Assembly (NCBI RefSeq): GCF_041200145.1
Contig: NZ_CP165734.1
Span: 7,173,001-7,237,000 of the forward strand
Direction of reading: 5' to 3'
DNA length: 64,000 nucleotides
Origin: Bradyrhizobium sp. LLZ17
GTDB lineage: Bacteria > Pseudomonadota > Alphaproteobacteria > Rhizobiales > Xanthobacteraceae
Shown here: positions 9,869-20,579 of the stretch, piece after piece
Layout: the number at the start of each line of letters is the position of its first letter
Position numbering within the stretch: position 1 is the first letter of the stretch
Made by a program: the position numbers and the translations under genes
The notes under the pieces: generated by a model
The model's database searches: none
Seen by the model: only the letters and a program-made list of their open reading frames with translations
What the model was told of the DNA's origin: nothing

Positions 9869-9908
9869 ATCCGCCAAAACGGCTTCTTAATCCGCCAAAA
9901 CGGCTTCT
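9869..9908. repeat. Two tandem copies of a 19-bp motif
   Basis: The 19-base word ATCCGCCAAAACGGCTTCT occurs at 9869-9887 and again at 9890-9908. It lies just outside the IS3 OrfA relic and could be the end of that element duplicated by nested insertion; no function is evident. The rest of 9909-10089 shows no gene. Confidence 0.6.
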
Positions 9909-10089
9909 GGAGTGCTGAACACCTGATATGCATTTGGCTATGCTCGCTTTTGATCGGCTACGAGCCTTATGACTTCGCGGGGGAAGAAATGACGTGCGTC
10001 GAGCAAATTGCTACGGCCCATATTTACGCGGCTGATTTATCGCCGCTTCTTCAATGTCGGTGATCGGATCCATTACGCAACAAAGCCCA

Positions 10090-10530
10090 TGTGGGAATCC
10101 CGCGGTATCAGGCTTGACCTTGGAAGATGCGATCGTCAGCGCGTTCGCGGGCACTCTATTCTTTCGCTTCACTATGCAGGAGGTACAAAAGCTTGCTGGA
10201 GGAAGCCGCACGCAGGAGGCGCGCGCGGAGATCGCGGATTCGGCAGCCAGTTGGCCCGCATGCAATTGAAGCAGTCGCCGCCCTTTGCGATGCTCAGCGG
10301 GTTTTTCGCCTTGCGCGCGCAGGCTGGTCAATGGGGCGTGGCAGCGAAGTTTCCGAACTCGGCCTTTGCGCTCTTCTCGATTGCATCAGCGGTCATGGCT
10401 ATCGGTACGTTGACCGGCCAGCCTCTGGGCAATTCGTTTCTGCCCAATATCAGTTCTCTGGTGGGCGAGGGTAACTTTGACGGCGCCCGCAAGCTGATAT
10501 CGGAAGCGTATCTGCTGTTAGCGCCGTGTT
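10090..10530 (+). pseudogene. Relic of a MurJ/Wzx-like flippase
   Basis: Pieces in shifting frames read TLFFRFTMQEVQKL, PFAMLSGFFALRAQAGQWG, IASAVMAIGTLTGQPLG and FLPNISSLVGEGNFDGARKLISEAYLLLAP. The last two match the conserved segment of MurJ/MVF-type transporters (small-residue helix, then PxxS..xxEGxxxxARxLxS). The frame breaks at both ends. It sits directly before an intact flippase gene, suggesting replacement of an older copy. Confidence 0.5.
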
Positions 10531-10542
10531 GTGGCCAAAACG

Positions 10543-10635
10543 GAGCATCTGCCGAAGGGCGCCGATCCACGCTTCAACGTGACCTCGCTCGCACGCGAGG
10601 CCATTGCAGCACAGAAGCTTTATGAGACAAATTGA
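10543..10635 (+). pseudogene. Relic of an IS1380-family transposase
   Basis: In the frame starting at 10543 the reading is EHLPKGADPRFNVTSLAREAIAAQKLYETN and stop. This corresponds to the conserved KGxNPRFVVTSL...LYE segment of IS1380-type DDE transposases. Only about 30 codons remain, directly abutting the next gene. Confidence 0.55.
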
Positions 10636-10637
10636 GC

Positions 10638-12257
10638 ATGAGTACATTCACAAACCTTGAGGAAACGGCTCCCCCGCGCGATGGCGCGCTCAAAAGCCGG
10701 GGGACCGTGATTCACGTTGGCCGCGCCATCTCGGTGGTCTTCTATGTCACCGTCGCCGCCCGGCTGCTTAGCATCGTCAGCCAGGTGCTGACGGCTTCGG
10801 CCTTTGGCGCTGGCCCAATCATGGACGCCTATACGGTGGCGCTGATCGTGCCCACAACCATTTCTGGCATCTTGACCGCGGCGGTAGGCGCGGCATTGAT
10901 TCCGGTCTTTGTGGACTACCGCGAAAACAAAGGCGAGGCGGAGTCCATTCGCCTGCTCTCGGCAGCGATGACGCTGGGCACGCTGATTACGCTGGTGGTG
11001 ACGGTGGCGCTGGCCGCGGGCGCGCCGCTGGTGGTGACGGTCTTCGCCCGGCAGATGGATGCCCCGACGCAGACGATGGCGGTCATCCTCGTGCGCTTGC
11101 TGATGCCCGTGCTCTTGCTGCAAGTGCTGGTGACGCTCATTGGCTCCGTTCTGAATGCCTATGGGCGGTTTGCTGTGCCATCTCTGGCTCCCGTCACGAT
11201 CACGCTGAGCACCATAGCGTTTCTGCTGTTTGCGCGTTCCTGGGGCATCTATGCCCTGGGCTTGGCCACGATTGTGGGTTATTCGCTGAATTTCTTGCTG
11301 CTCGTCGTTGCCTATCTGCGCATGGGGCTGCGCTTTCATTTTGCGTGTTCCTGGCGGCATCCGGGCATTCAGCGCATTGCCGCGCTTTCCGCGCCCATGC
11401 TGATCGGGGCGCTGCTGGTCAACGGCAATAATCTGGTCGATCAGTTTATGGCTTCGCTCTTGCCGCCCGGCAGCATTGCCTCGCTTAGTTACGCGATCAG
11501 GCTGGTGGAGACGCCCTCGGGGATCTTTTATACGGCGCTCTCCACGGTGCTTTTGCCGATCTTCGCGCTGCAAGTGGCCCGCCGCGAATTCACACTCCTA
11601 ACCACCACCTTCCGCCAGGTGGTCATTTTTTCCGCAATCATCCTGATGCCCGCTGGCGCGCTGCTGAGTTCGTTGTCGCGCCCGGTGGTGGAGATTTTCT
11701 ATCACCATGGCAATTTCAACGCGCAGGCCACGGATGTGGTGGCGTCCGCCGTGATGTTTCTCGCGCCGAATATGTTTATCGTGACCTACGGCTTTATCAA
11801 CGGACGGACCTACAACGCCCTGCAAGATAATCGCACGCTGCGCAACGTTGCCGTGCTTTCGCTGGTGCTCAACGCCGTCCTTGACTATCTGCTGATGCAA
11901 ATCTGGGGCGTGGCAGGTATAGCGTTCTCTACCACGCTGACTTATCTCATCGGCGCGCTGACGCTGCTGCTCATTCTTAACAAGCGGCTGCAAGGGCTGC
12001 GGCTTCCGCAGCTTGGCCTTTCGCTAGGCAAATCCGCGGTGGCGGCGACGTTCCTGTGGCTGACATGCTCGCTGCTGGTGATGCTGCCCCAGGTGGCCGC
12101 GCTGCCGCTGCTGGTACAGATCGCCTCGCTGACTGCCGCGGGCTTGGTGATCTATGCTGCGCTGCTGCTGGCCTTGCGCGTGCCAGAGGTCAGCGAGCTC
12201 TGGGCCATATTGTGCAGCCGGCTGCCCTGGGGCCGCGTGCGGCCAAAACCCGCATAG
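10638..12257 (+). CDS. MurJ/MVF-type lipid-linked oligosaccharide flippase
   Basis: 539 aa integral membrane protein with about 14 hydrophobic helices. It has the N-terminal VGRAISVVFYVTVAARLLSIV, ASAFGAGPIMDAYTVA and FVDYRENKGE segments, and later NNLVDQFMASLLPPGSIASLSYA and FYHHGNF, typical of MurJ-like MOP-superfamily transporters. In a polysaccharide cluster it most likely flips the undecaprenyl-linked repeat unit across the inner membrane (Wzx role); a role in lipid II transport is possible but less likely here. ATG 10638 is preceded only by a weak GAG. The end of an IS1380 relic overlaps its start, so it may have lost its native promoter. Confidence 0.85.
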   Translation: MSTFTNLEETAPPRDGALKSRGTVIHVGRAISVVFYVTVAARLLSIVSQVLTASAFGAGPIMDAYTVALIVPTTISGILTAAVGAALIPVFVDYRENKGEAESIRLLSAAMTLGTLITLVVTVALAAGAPLVVTVFARQMDAPTQTMAVILVRLLMPVLLLQVLVTLIGSVLNAYGRFAVPSLAPVTITLSTIAFLLFARSWGIYALGLATIVGYSLNFLLLVVAYLRMGLRFHFACSWRHPGIQRIAALSAPMLIGALLVNGNNLVDQFMASLLPPGSIASLSYAIRLVETPSGIFYTALSTVLLPIFALQVARREFTLLTTTFRQVVIFSAIILMPAGALLSSLSRPVVEIFYHHGNFNAQATDVVASAVMFLAPNMFIVTYGFINGRTYNALQDNRTLRNVAVLSLVLNAVLDYLLMQIWGVAGIAFSTTLTYLIGALTLLLILNKRLQGLRLPQLGLSLGKSAVAATFLWLTCSLLVMLPQVAALPLLVQIASLTAAGLVIYAALLLALRVPEVSELWAILCSRLPWGRVRPKPA

Positions 12258-12311
12258 GCCGCAGATGAGCGTGACGATGTTTGGGTCCTTCGCGAGCAAG
12301 GAAGAACTTCC

Positions 12312-13166
12312 ATGAGTGTACAAGCGGCTAGCTCCCGGCCCAAAAGCCTTAGCCTGGCAGACCTAGTCAGGCAGGCGCGTGGTATGGTCCATGTCATCAG
12401 ACGAACACGCTCGTGGACCTGCCTGCGCCTCTTCTGGTTGGGCGAGCGCAAGCCTCGCCGCGTCCCCGGCGCGTTTCGCTTTCCCTTCGGGCCGGTGCGC
12501 TATATGGACGCCCGGGTGATGCTGTCGCTCTATCGTGAGATTTTTCTGGACGGTGGCTATGAGGTCGACGGATTAGGCGACGCGCCCGTGATCCTTGATT
12601 GCGGGGGGAACATTGGCATGAGTGTGATCTGGTTCAAGCAGCGCTATCCGCGTGCCCGCATCACCGTCTTTGAGGCCGACCCGCAAACCGCCGACCTTCT
12701 GGAAGAGAATGTGCTCGCACTGGGCCTCACCTCGGTCACGGTGGTTCGCGCCGCCGTCAGCGATGCCGCTGGCAAGGTATCGTTTGTACCTGAGGGATCC
12801 CTGGGCGGTCATGTCGGGGATGGGGCAGGGGTGGTGGTGGACGCGGTGCGTTTAAGTGACCTGATTACCGAGCCGGTGGATTATCTCAAGGTCGACATTG
12901 AGGGCAGCGAATTTGGCGTGCTCAAAGATCTGTGTGCCACAGGCAAAATAGGATTGGTCAAATATCTTGCGTGCGAATTGCACGGCACTCCTGCTGTGCA
13001 AGACCAGGTTGCGGAACTGTGGACGGCGCTTTCAAAAGCGGGCTTCCGCATCACGGTTAGAGAGGCGAGGGTGTGTGAAGATCTGCCAGGGCCACCCATG
13101 CCAACGCCGTTTTTGGCGGCGCCGAGCGCCAAATATCTCGTCTGGCTCTATGCCTGGCCTGTGTAG
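12312..13166 (+). CDS. FkbM-family SAM-dependent methyltransferase
   Basis: 284 aa. The class I methyltransferase core shows DCGGNIG (SAM loop, residues 96-102), VFEADP (119-124) and VDIEGSE, the signature of FkbM enzymes. These O-methylate sugars or other small substrates; in EPS loci they usually modify a glycan residue. An AAGGAAG site precedes the ATG at 12312. It lies 54 bases after the flippase and is probably cotranscribed with it; the pair may have arrived together. Confidence 0.87.
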   Translation: MSVQAASSRPKSLSLADLVRQARGMVHVIRRTRSWTCLRLFWLGERKPRRVPGAFRFPFGPVRYMDARVMLSLYREIFLDGGYEVDGLGDAPVILDCGGNIGMSVIWFKQRYPRARITVFEADPQTADLLEENVLALGLTSVTVVRAAVSDAAGKVSFVPEGSLGGHVGDGAGVVVDAVRLSDLITEPVDYLKVDIEGSEFGVLKDLCATGKIGLVKYLACELHGTPAVQDQVAELWTALSKAGFRITVREARVCEDLPGPPMPTPFLAAPSAKYLVWLYAWPV

Positions 13167-13574
13167 GGATTCGGACCGCATCTTGCCGTGAGCGAAGAGG
13201 ACGTCGTTCAGCTTCATCGGGATGGTGACACGTGACTGCAACCCCTCTAGTGAACTCGCCGAACTGCTCAACCGCGCTTCACGTCTTAGGAACTTTGAAA
13301 ATGCCGACGCTGGACACGAACTCAGCCGCCTGGTCGACACAGATCCGTCCAGGCGGAGAACCAGTTCCCTCGCTCGGCGGATCCAGAGCTCTCCATGCCT
13401 TCCCGGCTTAGCGTTTTCCCCACTTTTGCGATCTGCTGGTCTGGGCTTTTCCTGTGATCGAGAATGGGTAATCCGAAAGGGTCGAGCCCGGACCGGTTCA
13501 AAATACTAGACTGCTAAGGTCTGACTTTGGATGCCGTGCGTTGACGTCCGCTCATCAGGGAGCCCTTTTCAAGC
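13167..13574. other. Intergenic region upstream of the asparagine-synthase-like gene
   Basis: About 400 bases with no convincing ORF. It presumably carries the promoter for the rightward set starting at 13575; no clear operator or terminator could be read. Confidence 0.5.
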
Positions 13575-15559
13575 ATGTGCGGAATTTCCGGTATTTGGGA
13601 GCGCAGTGGTTGCTCCCTGCAAGATCTGAAAAGGCGGGCGTCTGCAATGACGCAAACCTTGAGTCACCGCGGGCCGGACGACAGCGGAGTGTGGTTGAGT
13701 GAGCAAGCCGGAATTGCCTTCGGGCAGCGTCGCCTGGCAATTATCGACTTGTCCTCGATGGGACATCAACCAATGGTCTCGGCCAACGGCCGTTATACAA
13801 TTACGTTCAACGGTGAAGTATATAATTTCCGAGAACTGAAGGCCGAATTGGAGCGTTGCGGAGTTCAGTTTCGTGGGCATTCAGATACCGAAGTTATTGT
13901 CGAAGGATTCGCTCAATGGGGCGTCAAATCGACCATCGCCCGCTTGAACGGGATGTTCGCAATTGCAGCGTGGGACGCCGGAGAGCGTCAACTGTTCCTA
14001 GCTCGTGATCGAATGGGCGAAAAGCCGCTTTATTGGGCGGTTTTCGATGGACTAGTTTTGTTCGGATCAGAATTGAAGGCGCTGCGCGCTCATCCCGGTT
14101 GGAAACCAAGTCTCAATCGTGGAGCGATCGCCGCCTTTCTTCGGCACGGTTATGTGCCAGGTCCATTCACGATCTATGAGGGTGTCTACAAAGTGCCGCC
14201 CGCCGGGCTCGTCAAAATTGCGAGCGGCGGCGGTCCCGATCTGGGCGCGTACTGGGATCTGGCCGGTGTTGTTTCGCAGGGGCAACGCAATACATTGCGA
14301 GCCGACGAAGAGGGACTGGTCGATGAGCTTGAGGCGTTGCTGCATGATGCCGTATCGCGCCGCATGATAGCGGACGTTCCGCTTGGCGCCTTTCTGTCGG
14401 GCGGCTACGACTCGTCAACTGTCGTCGCACTGATGCAGAAAGCGTCTCCTACACCGGTCAGGACGTTTACCATCAGCTTTGAGAACCCGGAATTTGACGA
14501 AGCGAAATACGCCGAGGCTGTCGCGCGACATCTTGGGACCGACCACACAACGTTTCCCGTTAGCGGCGCTGACGCTCTCGATGTGGTGCCGAAGCTGGCC
14601 GAGATGTATGATGAGCCATTCGCCGACCCTTCCGAGATCCCGACCCATATTGTATCCGCTTTGACGAGAAAACGCGTCAAAGTGGCTCTGTCGGGAGATG
14701 GTGGAGACGAATTGTTTTCCGGGTACAACCGGTATCAATGGACGCAGAACGTTTGGCGACAAAGTGCGAAGATGCCGCTTGCGTTTCGCCGCCTCGCGTC
14801 TTCAAGCATTCGCGCAGTGCCGCCTAGCGCCTTCGATAGGATAGCGCGATGTGTACCATACTTTCGGCGCGTGCCACGGGTCGGCCAAAAGGCGCATCGG
14901 TTGGCGCAGATCCTTTCATTGCCATCGATCGATTCCTGTACCATCAAGTTATTGCCTCGCACCACCCGACCCCAGACAGTCTTGTAAAGGGGGCACAAGA
15001 GGTGCGGACGGCCTGCTGGGGTCAAAACCTCGAGGCCCTCTTGCCAAATCCGGTGGACCGTATGCGCTACCTGGATATGTGCACGTACTTGCCCGATGAC
15101 ATCCTGACCAAGGTTGATCGAGCCTCTATGGCTGTCGCTCTTGAGGTGCGTGTTCCGCTTCTCGACCATCGCGTGGTTGAATGGGTCTGGAAGCTGCCGG
15201 CGTCTCAGAACGCGCGTGCCCGGCGCCCCAAACATTTGCTCCGGCGTGTTCTTGCCCGCCATGTGCCCGATCATTTGGTCGAGCGCCCGAAAATGGGGTT
15301 TGGGGTTCCGCTCGCGGATTGGTTGCGCGGTCCGTTACGGAATTGGGCGGAAGACCTGATGAGCGAGGCTTGCCTGAGCGCCGGTGATATTTTTGACGTC
15401 GAGGGCATTCGCTCGCTCTGGACCGAATTCTTGAGCGGAGACAGCGAGCGGCAGTTCCTCATTTGGAATGTTCTAATGTTTCAGGCGTGGCATCGTCGGT
15501 GGGGCGAGGCGCCGGTGGCGGACACCGCAACAAGACGCGTGGCTCCGCTTTTGAATTGA
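13575..15559 (+). CDS. Asparagine synthase (glutamine-hydrolysing)-like amidotransferase, split by a frameshift
   Basis: The first reading (to 14987) begins MCGISG with the N-terminal nucleophile Cys2, then [25 protein letters not shown] and FNGEVYNF of the glutaminase domain, and SGGYDSS plus [15 protein letters not shown] of the ATP-pyrophosphatase domain. It goes out of frame near 14930. The homologous C-terminus ([38 protein letters not shown]) continues in the next frame to 15559. One indel restores a full-length AsnB of about 660 aa. In polysaccharide clusters such enzymes amidate sugar carboxyl groups. Either a real lesion or a sequencing error. Confidence 0.82.
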
Positions 15560-15598
15560 AGATTTGGCGATGCGGTCCCACTAGGCTCGGGGTGTCAG

Positions 15599-16777
15599 GT
15601 GCGTATTCTCTCGATAGATTTTTCCATTCCCTATCTATTGAAGGATGACAGCTATCCAATCGGTGGCTGGGCCGTCCAACTTTCAATATGGCTTCGCGCG
15701 CTTGAAAAGGCCGGTCACGAAGCCGCTCTTCTTACCTGGAAGGGTGCTTCGGCTCATGTAGGTTCGAGCCAGCAAATCAAGCTCATTGAAACCTATGATC
15801 CCGCGCACGGGGTGCGGGTCGCGAAGTATTTCTACTCATATGTCCCAAAAGTATTGGCGGCCGCCCGCGCCTATCATCCAGATGTTATGATCCAAGGCGC
15901 AAGTGCGGTCCATACCGCCATTATGGCTTTCGTCGCCGGCCGATTAGGGATTCCGTTCGTTCACCGCATTGTCAACGACGTAAACGTCGATGAACGATGG
16001 AAAACTGGTCTTCGATCTTATGAATGGCTCGCTTATTCCTGGGCTCGGCATCGAACAGCCGCGTTTCTCTGTCAAAACGAGTATCAACGCGCAAAGTTGG
16101 CAGCGCTTTTTCCAGGTAAGCCCATACACGTCATTCATAACGCCGTTGTCGTAGCAGAAGACGCGCCCCCTCCTTTGCCGCGCGCAGAACGACGATATGT
16201 CGGCTGGCTCGGTGTCTTCCGCAATGGAAAGAACCTGCCATTGTTGTTGCGAATCGCCCAGGAATTTCCGGCCATCAAATTCCGCGTGGCGGGGATGCCG
16301 GAGCGAGATGCTGATCAACCCTCGCTGGACGCCGTGAATGGCCTGCGCCATCTGCCAAACGTGGAAATGGTTGGCCATGTCCGGCGGGCAGACGTTCAAA
16401 AATTGCTATCAGAAGCGACGATGCTTCTCTGCACATCGGATTTCGAGGGCTTCTCGAACGTGTTCCTGGAGGCTCTCGCCGTGGGCACACCTGTCGTGAC
16501 GCGTCGGCAAGTCGATCCGGATCTGATCGTCGCGCGTCATTCCCTTGGCGCGTCGGCTGAGGACGAGTCGGCGCTTTCAAAATCCGTGAAGGCATTCTGG
16601 GACATGGACGAGAATGAATACGACGTGGTCGCCCGACGATGTCAGATCTATGTTAAGGCCAATCACTCGCCGACGGCAAAGGCTCGCGAGTTAATTGCGG
16701 CCTTGACGCCTCTTGTCCCTAAGTCAAAACGCACAGGGCAACCACTTTGTGACCCACTCGAAGTGGACGCCATTTGA
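15599..16777 (+). CDS. GT4-family glycosyltransferase
   Basis: 392 aa GT-B enzyme. The N-terminus shows IDFSIPYLLKDDSYPIGGWAVQL and HNAVV between the domains; the C-terminal domain shows GWLGVFRNGKNLPLLLRIA, VEMVGHV, LLCTSDFEGFSNVFLEALAVGTPVV, the donor-binding E-x7-E region of GT4. The start is GTG at 15599, 39 bases after the AsnB-like gene, with CGGGGTG upstream. It likely extends the lipid-linked repeat unit. Sugar specificity cannot be told. Confidence 0.87.
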   Translation: MRILSIDFSIPYLLKDDSYPIGGWAVQLSIWLRALEKAGHEAALLTWKGASAHVGSSQQIKLIETYDPAHGVRVAKYFYSYVPKVLAAARAYHPDVMIQGASAVHTAIMAFVAGRLGIPFVHRIVNDVNVDERWKTGLRSYEWLAYSWARHRTAAFLCQNEYQRAKLAALFPGKPIHVIHNAVVVAEDAPPPLPRAERRYVGWLGVFRNGKNLPLLLRIAQEFPAIKFRVAGMPERDADQPSLDAVNGLRHLPNVEMVGHVRRADVQKLLSEATMLLCTSDFEGFSNVFLEALAVGTPVVTRRQVDPDLIVARHSLGASAEDESALSKSVKAFWDMDENEYDVVARRCQIYVKANHSPTAKARELIAALTPLVPKSKRTGQPLCDPLEVDAI

Positions 16778-16961
16778 ACGAAATGTTCCCACGAGCAACG
16801 AAGAATGTCCTTCAGCACGCCAACCGACTTCGACAACAGCGTATTGCAGCCGTGATGCTCCAACAACGACATGCAGACGGGAGGACAAGAATGGTGATGG
16901 TTCTGCGCCGGCGAGACGAGATGTCGAGAGTTCATTCGACTGTGAGATCCGTAGGCCCACA

Positions 16962-18371
16962 ATGAGCGCATCTTTGACCCATAACGGACGGGCGCCTTAT
17001 CATCTCACGTTGCCGCGTTCGGTCGCGCAAGCTGGAACATTTTTCTTTCTGTTGTTTGTGTTCATGTGGCCCTTCCAACGCGCACCATTTCTGGCGGACA
17101 ATTTGTTCGGCATCCAAGGGTTTAAACCCTTCAACTTGTTGTCAGCCGTAGTCTTGGCTTATCTGCTGTTCGACACTGCGCTCCTACACGCGACCGACAA
17201 GATCGAACAAACATCCATCAGAATTTTTTTCCTGTACTTCGCAACTCTTGCCATTGCCCTCATTAGATCAATTCCAAACGCTCCACTTTTGCATAGCCGC
17301 GGCCCTGAGTCATTTCCAGAGCCCTACGTTGACTATGTACTATCGTGTTGCATTGTGCCGACGTTTTATATTCTATCCTTCCTGTTTATCCTTAAACGTA
17401 TGTGCTCCTTTCGGGAGCTCGAGAAGATAACGACGGTGATCTGCCTTTCGATACTATTGCTATCAATCGCCTTTGTCGCGCTCGTGCTGACGAATCCGTC
17501 AGTTCTGCTTTCAGGTCACGCGAACGGAATAGCTGATAGCGACCGGGACGAAATGGCCCAGTTGTGCATAGTGTATTTTGGAGCCCATTATAATGTGATT
17601 GGAAGCTTGTTCATTTGTACCGTGCCCTTGTTGCTCTACCGAGCTCTCGCGCGCGGCGGTCTTTGGATCGCACCCCTGTGTCTGTCGCTCCTGGCGGTTC
17701 TTCTCCTCGAGTCACGAACCGCGCTTCTCACAGTAGCAGCTTCGTGTTCCCTATTTCTGATCTTGCGGCGCAGCTTTGTCATCTTAGTTCTTGGTGCTGC
17801 GGCGGCTGGGCTCACATCGCTCATCTGGATCGGACCAACCGTTCAAGCTCTTCTTTCGATCGGGTTTGATAGTAGTTCCGGCGTTTCGGCCGATGCCTTG
17901 TTCACGGGGCGTGTTGATTCCATTTGGGCTCCGCTGCTGGAGGAATGGACGAGCGATACCCGCCTGTTCCTGTTTGGCGCTGGTCGCTACGGAATACAGA
18001 CGAGCCAACTTTGGGACTCTGGAGCCATGATAAGAGTCGGCCATGCGCACAATGCAATTATCAACTTCTTTCTCGACTGCGGGGTGATTCTAACCGGTGT
18101 GCTTCTAGTTTTTCTTTGCGTTGGAGCAGCTACCGCCTGGCGAGTTGGGCGAAGGTTGAATAGTGACCTTTATTGGGCTCTGTTCGCGAGCATGGTTGGT
18201 TGTGGGATTAGTATGGCGACTGGGCGTGACATCCTTCCAACAATTGAAAACATGTATGTATTTCCGATCATTGCGATGATGATCAACGTGGCGCGGCTGC
18301 GCTATCGGAACGCCTATTCACACTCGGTCCAGTCCGACAAAATTGTCCGACGTGACGCTTCAAAAGCCTAA
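16962..18371 (+). CDS. Wzy/O-antigen-ligase-like polymerase
   Basis: 469 aa membrane protein. About ten hydrophobic helices; the long periplasmic loop contains GRVDSIWAPLLEEW, LFLFGAGRYG and a following VGHAHNAIINFFLDCGV, the pattern of Wzy_C/WaaL proteins (GRxxxW then HNxxxxxxxxxG). It would polymerise repeat units on the periplasmic side. The frame is open from 16713, but the ATG at 16962, where homology-like sequence begins, with TAGG upstream, is the better start; the extra N-terminus is low in hydrophobicity and unlike the family. Confidence 0.83.
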   Translation: MSASLTHNGRAPYHLTLPRSVAQAGTFFFLLFVFMWPFQRAPFLADNLFGIQGFKPFNLLSAVVLAYLLFDTALLHATDKIEQTSIRIFFLYFATLAIALIRSIPNAPLLHSRGPESFPEPYVDYVLSCCIVPTFYILSFLFILKRMCSFRELEKITTVICLSILLLSIAFVALVLTNPSVLLSGHANGIADSDRDEMAQLCIVYFGAHYNVIGSLFICTVPLLLYRALARGGLWIAPLCLSLLAVLLLESRTALLTVAASCSLFLILRRSFVILVLGAAAAGLTSLIWIGPTVQALLSIGFDSSSGVSADALFTGRVDSIWAPLLEEWTSDTRLFLFGAGRYGIQTSQLWDSGAMIRVGHAHNAIINFFLDCGVILTGVLLVFLCVGAATAWRVGRRLNSDLYWALFASMVGCGISMATGRDILPTIENMYVFPIIAMMINVARLRYRNAYSHSVQSDKIVRRDASKA

Positions 18372-18758
18372 AGAAATCGTTGCGAAGCAAGCATGCACTC
18401 ACGCAGGATAGTGTTCGAGCTGGTCATTTGCCCCAGTGTACCGCTCCAGCGAAAGCGGCGCCACCGCTTACGTTCCAGTGAAGGCCGCCTTGCGGAGTGT
18501 GACGTTGAGTGAAGACATGGGCCTATGACTGACCACGCGCCTATGGCGACTCGCCCGCCACGGCTTCAAACCGGCAAATTTGACGGTCGCCAGCGGACAC
18601 TCGATCCTTGCGGGAAAAAGCGTGGCAGAGACCTTTGTGGAGAGAATCTGAGGTATCTCTGAAGGGCAATGGCGAGCAGCGAAGCGAGAGCCCATACTGG
18701 GAGTACTGCCAACGGCTGCCCACCCTACAGCTTTGGTTCGATGTGAGGAGCAGTCTAG
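18372..18758. other. Intergenic stretch with one unexplained readable segment
   Basis: On the plus strand about 18540-18650 reads LARHGFKPANLTVASGHSILAGKSVAETFVERI before a stop. It looks like protein but has no start or known family. No terminator is visible after the polymerase gene. Confidence 0.35.
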
Positions 18759-20344
18759 ATGTTGTCTAGTCGCTTGGCACCCCCTTCAGATCTTGGCAAG
18801 CAGTCCATTCTTTGGCTTGCTGGACTAGCTGCTGCGCTCGTTTACTTGAACTTACATCCGGTGTCCCTGCTTATGCCCGACTCGCCGGGTTACATCTATT
18901 TTGATGCAAGCCGGCCGGTCGGTTATCCTTTCTTTCTTGCCGTTAATAAACTTTTTGCTGGTAGCTACGAATTCGTCGGCCCAGTACAGATTGTCATGCT
19001 GGCCCTGAGTTCGGCTCTGGTCGGTTCGGTCGTTGCTCACACGACCCAGCGTTGGACCATAGCCGTCGTTCTTGAAATCGGATTGCTGGCCTATCCGGCG
19101 CTCTTCAAGTCGGCCAGTGCGATCGGTTCCGATCCCCTCTCGATATGTCTCTATCTATGGTTCATCGCTTCGCTGTTCTGGTTCGGTGCTCGCCCGTCGT
19201 TACGTCGATATTTGCCACTTTGCCTGATCGTCTTCCTCGGTATCACGGTCCGGCCGGTCAGCATTGCAATGGTTCCGGGCGCGCTCGCAGCGGGACTCTA
19301 TTTTCTTGGCCTCAAATCAGCAATCCGGTCCTCGGGGCCGATTCTCGCGGCGGCCATCCTGGGCATCTGCATTACCCCAGCAGCGAACTTTTTTTACACG
19401 GGAGCACTAGGTCCTCCACGCCGCTAGTGCAGGGCTTGTTTGGCAAAGCAATTTTGGGCACGCCACCGGAGCCATCGGTAGCGGATGATGCCGAATTGAC
19501 CTTTGTTACACAGTCCGTCTTGCCGCTCTACAATTATATTGAAAATGCGCCGCCAGAATTTCGTGATCTTTTGCGGATGAGTATTGACGCAGTTTTGCGC
19601 TTCGGTGTGATCTTCCCTACTCTGGTCGAGCGACATCGGCTTCAGCGTGGCGACGAGCTTGATCCTATTCTACTGAGATATACCCGCGTGCATATTAGAC
19701 GCCATCCTCTATATTTTCTCAGACAGATCGCTCGGGACTACTTCAATTTAGCGAGGAATTATACGTTTTTAACTCGTTATCAGCGTGATAAATATCAGGA
19801 ATTCCTGGAACACAACCCTCCGCCGCTTCCAGCGCTGGTTCCCGATCCAACGGACTATAATAAGCGCCTTCTCCCAACGGCTATCGCGGAGATGCGTAGC
19901 AACAGCTCATACTTTCCCGGCGACGCTGAGAAGATGAAAATCGAGGCACCCGAGGCTCGACCCATGGTGCTGATTTTGGCGATCGATGCCATCCAGGTCT
20001 TGGCGGTAGCTATTTCCTTGGGAAGCTTGCTTTTGCTGCCGATTCTGGCGTTCAAAAAGCGGGTCGAGTCAGTGTGGGCGATTATCGGAATCGCCTCGGT
20101 GACGATCCAGATCAACATGTTGGCCGTTGCGCTGTGCCAATTCGCTGAGCCACGATACATGTACCCGATTTGGCCGCTGCTGTGGCTGGTGCTTGTCTTA
20201 ACTGGTTGGAAGCTTTGGTCGATCGCCACCAGTTCGCGAATCGCCAGTGGTTCGACGTTTGACGAGCTTTTCGTGTTCGGATCCCGAGCGGGACATGCAG
20301 TTCCGGAGTTAAGGCATGCTGCGGCGGCCACTGCTATAGATTGA
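18759..20344 (+). CDS. Polytopic membrane protein of unknown function, split by a frameshift
   Basis: The first reading (ATG 18759 to 19427) has several hydrophobic helices; the second (to 20344) continues the protein with a soluble middle part and three or four C-terminal helices. Around 19400-19420 the two join as FFYTGA / SSTPLVQGLFGK, so one inserted base splits a protein of about 525 aa. The layout (helices, extended loop, helices, FAEPRYMYPIWPLLW near the end) resembles GT-C-type or dolichyl-mannosyltransferase-like proteins of EPS clusters, but no DD or other catalytic signature is secure. Confidence 0.6.
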
Positions 20345-20473
20345 ATTAGAGCGGCGAAAGCGATGCACTCTGCGAGGGAAGGGCGCAAGGTCTGAACAGA
20401 CTTCTGGGTGACTTGCCCCTGGCAGTTACTTCGTCACTCACGGGAGCAACCGCGGTTACAACCTCTCTTGCTT

Positions 20474-20489
20474 GAGCGCTCGAGCGCTC
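20474..20489. repeat. 16-bp perfect palindrome upstream of a methyltransferase gene
   Basis: GAGCGCTCGAGCGCTC is self-complementary over its full length and lies about 90 bases before the ATG at 20580. It could be an operator or chance in GC-rich DNA. Confidence 0.4.
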
Positions 20490-20579
20490 CGTGGGGGTAC
20501 GCCTTAATGGCAGTAGCCCGATCTGTCGTTGTTCGCGAGCATGGGCATCATGAGGCGCCGAACGCCGGGAGGCTAGACC

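Noticed and set aside
10620..11573. 317-aa minus-strand frame rich in His, Arg and Gln opposite the flippase
   Set aside because: Low-complexity antisense frame produced by GC-rich membrane-protein codons; no start signal or family.
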